The position numbers and the translations under genes were made by a program. A model generated the notes under the pieces. That model did no database searches. It worked only from the letters and a program-made list of their open reading frames with translations, and had not been told where the DNA came from. A stretch of 64,000 bases of DNA from Chitinophagaceae bacterium (GTDB lineage: Bacteria > Bacteroidota > Bacteroidia > Chitinophagales > Chitinophagaceae), in contig CANGNA010000016.1 of the NCBI GenBank assembly GCA_947455215.1, positions 1 to 64,000 of the forward strand, read 5' to 3'. This document shows positions 57,341 to 64,000 of the stretch, piece by piece. The stretch's first letter is position 1. Every line of letters starts with the position of its first letter.

Positions 57341-60300
57341 ATGAGTCTGTCATCACTTTCCCTGAAACGCCCGGTACTGGCCATAGTACTCAATATCATT
57401 ATTATAGTTTTCGGGGGTATAGGGTTTAAATACCTGGGTATAAGAGATTATCCGTCTATCGATCCCCCCATCATCAATGTACGCACCAGTTATGCCGGTG
57501 CCAACCCCGATGTTATAGAATCGCAGATCACCGAGCCTATAGAGAAGTCCATAAATGGTATCGCGGGTATCAAGAACGTATCCTCCACCAGTGCGCAGGG
57601 CAGCAGTAATATAAGTGTAGAGTTCGAACTGGGTGTAGATCTGGAGGCGGCAGCCAACGACGTGCGCGATAAAGTGTCGCAATCTATAAAGAGCCTGCCG
57701 CAGGATATAGATGCACCTCCTGTGGTCACCAAGGCCGATGCCAGTGCGCAGCCCATCATATCTATGACGGTGCAGAGCAACACCCGAAACCCTATGCAGC
57801 TGACCGACTATGCCGAAAACGTGCTGGTAGAGCGCTTGTAGACCATACCCGGCGTCAGCAGCATAACTGTGTGGGGCGAGAAACTATATTCTATGCGTCT
57901 GTGGCTTGATCCGCTGAAAATGGCCGGCTACAACATCACCTTCACCGATGTGCAGGCTGCCCTGAAAGCCCAGAACGTAGAGCTGCCTGCAGGCAAGGTA
58001 GCCGGCAGCAATACAGAGCTATCCGTAAGAACACTGGGCAGGCTGTACACTGAACAAGACTTTAATAACCTGATAGTAGGCAATGTAAAAGGTACCGACA
58101 TACACCTGGGCGATATTGGTGAGGCCATACTGGGCCCGGCCAATGAAGAAACGCAACTAAAAGAGAGCGGTATACCCATGGTGGCACTGGCCATCATCCC
58201 GCAGCCGGGTTCCAACTATGTAGCCATTGCCGATGAATTTTATAAGCGTTACGACCAGCTGAAGAAAGACATCCCGCCCGACATCAAAGTAAATATTGCG
58301 CAGGATAACACAGCATTCATCAAAAAGTCGATAGGCGAGGTGGAGGAGACCCTGCTCATATCGCTGGGGTTGGTGGTTATCATCATCTACCTGTTCTTCC
58401 GCGATCTGCTGATTGCGTTCCGCCCGCTGATAGACATACCGGTCAGCCTGATAGGCGCCTTCTTTATCATGTACATTATGGGTTTTACTATCAATATCCT
58501 TAGCCTGCTGGCCATAGTATTGGCTACCGGCCTGGTGGTAGATGATGGTATAGTGGTTACAGAAAGCATCTTTAAAAAGCTGGAAGAAGGGTTGGATAAA
58601 CACAGGGCAGCAAAAGAGGGGAGCGATATCATTTACTTCGCGGTCATCTCTACCTCTATCACCCTTGCGGTGGTGTTCCTGCCTATCATCTTTTTACAGG
58701 GCTTTACGGGCAGGCTCTTCCGCGAATTTGGTGTAGTGGTGGCCGGAGCGGTGCTGATCTCTGCCTTCGTATCGCTCACTCTTACACCAGTGCTCAATGT
58801 GCTGATGACCCGCGATGTGCACAAGCGCTCTAAGTTCTACGATAAGACGGAGCCATTCTTTGTTGGCATGGAGAATAGCTACCGTAAATCGCTACAATGG
58901 ATCATGAAGCACAGGTGGGTAGCGCTATCCGGCATTGTAGTGTCTTTCATACTGATCGTGCTGATAGGCAGGGGCATGCAGAGTGAACTGGCCCCGCTGG
59001 AAGACAGGAGCAGGTTCAGGCTACAGGTAACTGCACCCGAGGGTACTTCTTACGATGCCATGGATAAGTATATGGACCGTATAGCCAACCTGGTGATGGA
59101 TAGTGTGCCCGAGCGGCAGGTGGTGCTTACAATTACCGCACCGGGTTCATCGGGTTCAGTAAACTCGGGTAATGCCAATATACGTTTAAGTGACCCTGGC
59201 GACAGGACCCGCAGCCAGGCACAGATAGTACAATCGCTAAGTAAAAATTTGCAGAAACTGAACTTTGGTAAGGCCCTTGCCATACAAGAGCAGACCATTG
59301 CCGTGCAGCGCGGTGGTAGCGCATTCCCCATAGTGTTTGTATTGCAGAACATAGACTTCGATAAGCTGCAAAAGGCACTGCCCATCTTCATGGATTCTGC
59401 CTATGCCAATAAGACCTTCCAGGGTGTGGATGTGAATCTGAAATTCAACAAGCCGGAGCTGGCCATCAGCATAGATAGGGCCAAGGCATCAGACCTCGGT
59501 ATATCAGTAAGCGATGTATCGCAAACGCTACAGTTCGCACTCAGTAATGGTAACCTCGGTTACTTCACTATTAGCGGCAAACAATACCAGGTGATAGCCC
59601 AGGTAAACAGGGCCAGTCGCGATGCACCTGTAGATCTTAAGCAATATTTCGTTAAGACCAACGCGGGCAACCTGATATCTATAGACAATCTGGTGCAAAT
59701 GAAGGAGTCTACAAGCCCGTCCCAGATATTCCATTACAACCGTTATAAGAGCGCCACCATATCAGCAAATCTTGCAGAGGGCAAAACCATTGGCGATGGT
59801 ATTGCCGCCATGCAAAGCATCTATAATAGCCTGAAGGAGAAAAAGGTGATAGATGAAAGCTTCAGCTCATCCCTTGCCGGCTCATCGCAAGATTATGTAG
59901 AAAGTTCTTCCAATACCTCTTTCGCCTTTCTACTGGCGCTGGGGTTGATATACCTGATATTGGCAGCACAGTTCGAGAGCTTTATCGATCCGCTCATTAT
60001 CATGCTTACAGTACCGCTGGCTTTGGCCGGCGCTTTGATATCGCTGGCATTGTTTGGCCAAACCTTGAATATCTTCTCACAAATAGGAATGATCATGCTG
60101 ATAGGCCTGGTGACCAAGAATGGCATCCTGATAGTAGAGTATGCCAACCAGATAAAAGAGGAAGGTATGGGTAAGCTGGAAGCCGCTATAGAAGCCTCTG
60201 CACTGCGTCTGCGCCCTATACTCATGACCAGTCTGGCTATGGCTTTTGGCGCATTGCCCATAGCCTTATCGCTGGGCGCGGCATCTACCAGCCGCAAGCC

Positions 60301-60511
60301 GTTGGGTATTGTTATAGTTGGTGGTATCATGTTCTCGCTGGTGCTGTCTTTGTTTGTGGTGCCGGTTATCTATTCTTATTTGTCGAGAGAGCGCAAGAAA
60401 GACCCTGCGCAAGTTGCTTTAGAGCAGGAAGAAAAGCAACAAAGTAAGAGCGAAGAAGGCGAAGCTCATGATGGTAAAATTGCATTGCCCGGTACATCAA
60501 AAGATCATTGA
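57341..60511 (+). pseudogene. RND (AcrB/MexB-type) efflux pump gene interrupted by one in-frame TAG
   Basis: The reading frame is open from ATG 57341 to TAG 57839-57841 (166 aa), then continues in the same frame to 60511; together 1056 codons, the normal length of an HAE1 pump. Homologues read VERLQTIPGVSSVxxWGE across this point; here it is VLVERL-stop-TIPGVSSITVWGE. The residue lost is most likely Gln (CAG to TAG). Intact elsewhere: the N-terminal MSLSSLSLKRPVLAIVL, LVVDDGIVVTESIF (TM4 acidic pair) and VTKNGILIVEYANQI (TM10 Lys). The second part could start at GTG 57869 but would lack TM1 and the N-terminal porter part. TolC follows 13 bp later; no adaptor precedes it. Confidence 0.85.
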
Positions 60512-60524
60512 TTTTTTTTAGAAC

Positions 60525-61838
60525 ATGCACACATTGAGTAGATATATATTGATACTAATTGCCTGTATGGCCCTTACCCAAGGCTATGCACAGGTGCCCG
60601 AACGGCTTACCTTGCAGGATGCTATAACACGTACCCTGCACTATAATTTCGATATAAAAAATGCAGATCTTGCCCGCCAGCAGGCCGAACGAAACAATAC
60701 CCTCGGCAATGCAGGCTTCTCGCCCAATGTATGGTTCAATACCACACTCTCAGCAGCGCAAAACAATGTACATAGCGATCTGGCCAGCGGTGGTGTACAA
60801 AGCAACCCAAGCGCGAAGAGCACATCGGTAAATCCATACCTGTTGGTCAATTGGACCATATTTGATGGCGGTAAGATGTTCCTGGTAAAAAAGCAGCTGA
60901 ATGAATACCAGTCCATAAGCGAATCTCAGCTCAGACTACAGGTACAGACCATGGTATCGCGCACCATACAGATGTATGCCAAACTGGTATGGCAAAAGCA
61001 ACAGGTGATAGCGATAGATACAGGCCTGGCGCTGGCCCGCGTGCGTATGGCCATATCTGCGCTGAAGTACGAGACAGGTGCCGGCGCCAAGATAGATTAC
61101 CTGCAGGCAAGGGTGGATTATAGCGCCCGTCAAAGTGATTCGCTGAACTTCATCGCATCGCTGGTACAGGCCGAAGATTCGCTCAGTGAGCTGATGGGAG
61201 AACCGATGGACAAGACTTACATAACGGATGATAGCCTGGTGTTGAACACATCGCTTGAACCCGCCGACAAAGAACAATTGCAGCAGGCAAACCTGTTCCT
61301 CGACATCATGCGCCGCAACGCCACTGTATCTCGCCTGAATGCCGATATAGCTAAGACGTACTTCCTGCCCAGCGTCAACCTGAATGGCGGCTATAACTAC
61401 AACCGCAATACCAACTCCACCGGGTTCTCTGTCTTCACCCAAAGTTACGGACCTAACGTAGGGCTAACCATGTCGCTGCCATTATTCGAAGGGGGAAACC
61501 TGAGGAGGACGGCACGAGTGGCATCGTTACAGGCCCTGCGTGATGAGTTGCTTTACGATCGGCAAAACATCTTCCTGGGCAAGCAATACCGTACAGCATG
61601 GCTTAATTACCGCATTTCAGTAGCAGCATACCAGTTGGAGCGCGACAATATTAAATATGCCAAGGAGAACCTGGACGTCCAACTGGCCAGGTATAGGGTA
61701 GGGGTAGGCACCACCCTGGAATCGCGACAGGCAGAGACAGATTACGTTGCCGCCTTAGAGCGTCTGTACACCGCCGCCTACAACCTTAAAGTTAATGAGA
61801 CCGTTGTGCTGGAATTACAGAATCAATTGGTGCGATAG
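60525..61838 (+). CDS. TolC-family outer-membrane efflux channel
   Basis: A 437-aa outer-membrane factor. Signal peptide MHTLSRYILILIACMALTQG then YAQVPERLTLQDAITRTLHY, the conserved TolC repeat opening. The two structural repeats begin at TLQDAITRTLHYNFDIKNAD (about residue 30) and near 'DIMRRNATVSRLNADIAKTY' (about residue 258). SVNLNGGYNYN and GPNVGLTMSLPLFEGGNLRR are typical beta-strand and turn elements, and TLESRQAETDYVAALERLYT is the last helix. It begins 13 bp after the interrupted RND gene, so it is probably part of the same operon and may lose expression through polarity. Confidence 0.9.
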   Translation: MHTLSRYILILIACMALTQGYAQVPERLTLQDAITRTLHYNFDIKNADLARQQAERNNTLGNAGFSPNVWFNTTLSAAQNNVHSDLASGGVQSNPSAKSTSVNPYLLVNWTIFDGGKMFLVKKQLNEYQSISESQLRLQVQTMVSRTIQMYAKLVWQKQQVIAIDTGLALARVRMAISALKYETGAGAKIDYLQARVDYSARQSDSLNFIASLVQAEDSLSELMGEPMDKTYITDDSLVLNTSLEPADKEQLQQANLFLDIMRRNATVSRLNADIAKTYFLPSVNLNGGYNYNRNTNSTGFSVFTQSYGPNVGLTMSLPLFEGGNLRRTARVASLQALRDELLYDRQNIFLGKQYRTAWLNYRISVAAYQLERDNIKYAKENLDVQLARYRVGVGTTLESRQAETDYVAALERLYTAAYNLKVNETVVLELQNQLVR

Positions 61839-62213
61839 GGTCATATTAATACAATAGTTTAGTCTTTTTTTCTATTTAGCCACATTTCGACATTAATCAC
61901 AAATTATATTAGTTGGGATTTGGTTTTCTTTTTGTTAATATCAGAAAAATATAGTAGATTACATTTGTTTATTTTACTGATTATGAGTTCTTAAGATGCT
62001 TTGTAATTTTTAATATTTATTATAATTTATAAATATTAACTACAAGTTAAAAAAGAAATAATTCATAGTTAACAATTGAAACGAATGTGGTATTATATTG
62101 CATGTAGTAGAAATTCGACAAACAGTGTGCAATATATGCGTTAAAAAAACAATTGTTTTGATAGAGTCATCAAGTCGTAAAAAGATCTTTTCATCGCTTT
62201 AACATTATATATC
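61839..62213 (+). promoter_or_regulatory. AT-rich 375-bp leader before the large surface protein
   Basis: No ORF. Strongly AT-rich compared with its surroundings. TACATTTG at 61960-61967 is a possible -7 element, implying a leader of some 240 nt. TTAATATTTA (62010-62019) and TAAATATTAA (62030-62039) form a perfect 10-bp inverted repeat around a 10-nt AT loop. Long AT-rich leaders are common before adhesin genes in this group (inference). Confidence 0.4.
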
Positions 62214-64000
62214 ATGGAGAACTTTACCCGTTTTTTTAAAGCAGTGTTTACAGCACTGATCTGTGTATTGCTATCTGGTAATGCCTTTGCGTTAAGGTAT
62301 ACTGCTGCATCAGTAGCAGTATCTGGAAGTCCGGCCACATATTGCGTCGGGGCATCGGTAACCAATTCAATTTCTGCCACAGCAACATCCTCAGCAGGTT
62401 GTGGAGCAAATGGTGCCATCACAGTTACTTACACATGGTACAGAAATCCAACAAATACTTCCGTGATCAGCGGATCGTCGGTATCTCTGGCATCCGGTAC
62501 AGTTTCCTTTACATCAAGTGGTGTTGCTCCTGCAATACCATCTTACACGCCCAATTCTTCTACATTGCCCACCGGTACCAGTTATATATTCTGCGTGCTA
62601 TCATGGGCCACCCAGGGTTGTGTAACAGCCGGTTCTGTCAATTCTCCTTCTACAGTTGCTATTACCATCAATGCCAATCCCGCTGCAATCGGCGGTACTT
62701 TAAGTGTTTGTGTTGGTTCAGTTACAACCCTTACAGATGCTACGGGTAGCGGCACGTGGAGTTCTGTGACGACATCTGTTGCTACAGTTAATAGCGGCGG
62801 CGGTGTATTTGGTGTTTCAGCCGGAACGTCCCTTATTTCCTACACAGTGTCCGGATGTGCTGCTACAGCAACAGTATCGGTAAATGCGGCCCCGGCGGCC
62901 ATTGCCCCGGCAGCTACTACATCGCTTTGCGTAGGAGCTTCAACCTCCTTCACTAATAGTGTAGCAGGTGGCACCTGGAGTGTTGTAGCAGGTTCGGGAA
63001 CGGCAACCATCACAGGTAGCGGCGTGCTTACCGGCAGCACTGCCGGTACAATAACCGTTCGATATACTACAACGGGTTGTACGCCCGTTTCGAAAATTGT
63101 TACTGTAAACGCCTCGCCAACAGGTGTCAGTGCTACAGCTACGCCCACTACTGTATGCGTTGGATCTACAATAACACTTACAGGTAGTGCTACGGGTGCC
63201 CTGTCTTATGGTTGGGCTGGCCCTTCGTCATTCACCTCGGCATCACAGAATACTACGGCCACAGCAGCCAGTACCGGCGCATTTACTTTGACGGCCTTTG
63301 GTTCCGGTGGATGTAATACCACTGCTAATACAACCTCTGTAACTGTTAATACATCTCCTGCTACAATTACGCCATCAGCTACCACATCATTATGCCGGGG
63401 TGTTGCTACAACATTCGCTAACTCCGTAGCTGGCGGCACCTGGAGTGTAACCGCAGGCACGGGTACTGCTACCATTACAAGTGGCGGCGTGTTTACAGGC
63501 CTCACCAACGGTAGCGTGACCATAAGTTATACCACTACCGGATGTACACCAGCTACCAAGGCAATAACTATTAATGCGCTGCCAACACTTTCGTTCAGCA
63601 CTACAGGTTCTGCGGTGTGTGCGGGCGTTAGTGCAACACTATCAGTGTCAGGCGCCACTACTTATTCATGGTCGCCCGCCACGGGCTTGTCTGCTACCAC
63701 GGGCGCTTCGGTTACGGCATCGCCATCATCGGCCTCCACTTATACTGTTACCGGTACTTCCAGCGGGTGTTCATCTACCGCTACCCGTACGGTATATATA
63801 GCTACTAACCCTACCGTCACGGCTACTGCAGCATACCCGCTTACCTGCTCCGGTGCAAGTTCTACGCTTACTGCCGTGCCGTCATATACAGGCAGTTCAT
63901 CTACATCATACCAGGTATTGTCCGTACCGTACGCAACGCTGTCTACTACAGGTTCGGCTGGTCCGTCAGGCGACGATGCCACAATAAACGCTGCTCTTCC
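62214..64000 (+). CDS. Large repetitive surface/adhesin-like protein, 3' end outside window
   Basis: The first ~595 residues of a protein that continues past the window. Start ATG 62214; N-terminal MENFTRFFKAVFTALICVLL, then SGNAFA looks like a signal peptide. The body is Ser/Thr/Gly/Ala-rich and built from tandem Ig-like modules of ~75-80 residues with a recurring opening: CVGAST.F.NSVAGGTWSV, CVGSVTTLTDATGSGTWSSV, CVGSTITLTGSATGALSYGW and CRGVATTFANSVAGGTWSVT. Each has a Cys pair (C-x-G ... G-C-T/N/A), e.g. TTTGCTPVSKIVTVNASP and TTTGCTPATKAITINALP. A type IX sorting domain is expected at the unseen C-terminus. Confidence 0.8.
   Translation, partial: MENFTRFFKAVFTALICVLLSGNAFALRYTAASVAVSGSPATYCVGASVTNSISATATSSAGCGANGAITVTYTWYRNPTNTSVISGSSVSLASGTVSFTSSGVAPAIPSYTPNSSTLPTGTSYIFCVLSWATQGCVTAGSVNSPSTVAITINANPAAIGGTLSVCVGSVTTLTDATGSGTWSSVTTSVATVNSGGGVFGVSAGTSLISYTVSGCAATATVSVNAAPAAIAPAATTSLCVGASTSFTNSVAGGTWSVVAGSGTATITGSGVLTGSTAGTITVRYTTTGCTPVSKIVTVNASPTGVSATATPTTVCVGSTITLTGSATGALSYGWAGPSSFTSASQNTTATAASTGAFTLTAFGSGGCNTTANTTSVTVNTSPATITPSATTSLCRGVATTFANSVAGGTWSVTAGTGTATITSGGVFTGLTNGSVTISYTTTGCTPATKAITINALPTLSFSTTGSAVCAGVSATLSVSGATTYSWSPATGLSATTGASVTASPSSASTYTVTGTSSGCSSTATRTVYIATNPTVTATAAYPLTCSGASSTLTAVPSYTGSSSTSYQVLSVPYATLSTTGSAGPSGDDATINAAL

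Noticed and set aside
57839-57841. Programmed UAG readthrough or pyrrolysine insertion
   Set aside because: Other genes here use TAG as a normal stop (for example 15433, 30428 and 48460-region genes end cleanly), no suppressor or pyl genes are seen, and the Gln-to-stop change fits a point mutation.

Overview
This is a 64 kb stretch of a Bacteroidota chromosome, most likely from the Chitinophagaceae or a close relative in the Chitinophagia. The evidence is two proteins with type IX secretion (Por) C-terminal domains plus the start of a large adhesin-like protein, genes found mostly in Bacteroidota (DUF5684 proteins, FKBP lipoproteins beside an NrnA-type DHH phosphoesterase, a bTHX ribosomal protein, a Bacteroidota-style UvrA), promoters of the TAnnTTTG type (usually 10-20 nt before the start codon) and almost no Shine-Dalgarno sequences. 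The window is mainly core chromosome. There is no CRISPR array, prophage, insertion sequence or rRNA operon.

Layout. 1-8.5 kb: the N-terminal part of a MoxR ATPase, a MazG-like pyrophosphohydrolase, an orphan antitoxin with a truncated toxin remnant, a glycosyltransferase, a methyltransferase, three tandem DUF5684 membrane proteins, a NarL-type response regulator, gpsA and a MacA-like efflux adaptor. 8.6-21.3 kb: metG, a 1415-aa type IX cargo protein, a second methyltransferase, a UvrA paralogue and an RmlD-like reductase. 21.4-28.4 kb, minus strand: phosphoglucomutase/phosphomannomutase, a GT39-like membrane protein, an RsmF-like rRNA methyltransferase, a LysM protein and a GT9 glycosyltransferase, the last four probably one operon for envelope synthesis. 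28.5-33 kb: an Nramp transporter fused to a universal stress domain behind a DtxR/MntR-like operator, a chain of hairpin repeats and a second type IX cargo. 33.3-37.7 kb: heme-copper oxidase assembly genes (ctaB, two subunit III proteins, subunit IV, Sco, DUF420, a small CxxC protein) without subunits I and II. 38-48.3 kb: a head-GIN lipoprotein, a gene-free island with repeated CGTGCATTTC words, a UDP-sugar epimerase, bTHX, ndk, nrnA, four tandem FKBP isomerases, an M1 peptidase and a TonB-C protein. 48.3-57.1 kb: tRNA-Gly(GCC), DUF2461, an AT-richer patch with a nucleotidyltransferase and its small overlapping partner, dnaX, the E2 subunits of pyruvate and 2-oxoglutarate dehydrogenase, and an RlmB-type methyltransferase. 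57.3-64 kb: an RND pump gene broken by one in-frame TAG, a TolC partner, and the beginning of a large repetitive surface protein.

The observations most worth checking are: (1) an A9 run in dnaX, exactly at the junction of the clamp-loader core and the Pro/Ala linker, with a stop one codon beyond the shifted frame, suggesting a slippage-made gamma subunit; (2) the single amber codon in the RND gene, best explained by CAG to TAG; (3) a near-perfect palindrome over the -33 element of the Nramp gene; (4) the gene-free island at 38.6 kb; (5) a 57-aa ORF overlapping a Pol-beta nucleotidyltransferase as a possible two-gene toxin-antitoxin-like unit; (6) several families of short intergenic repeats, including two 40-bp copies that are perfectly identical in opposite orientation 35 kb apart. 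All assignments come from reading the sequence and from remembered family features; no database search was run.
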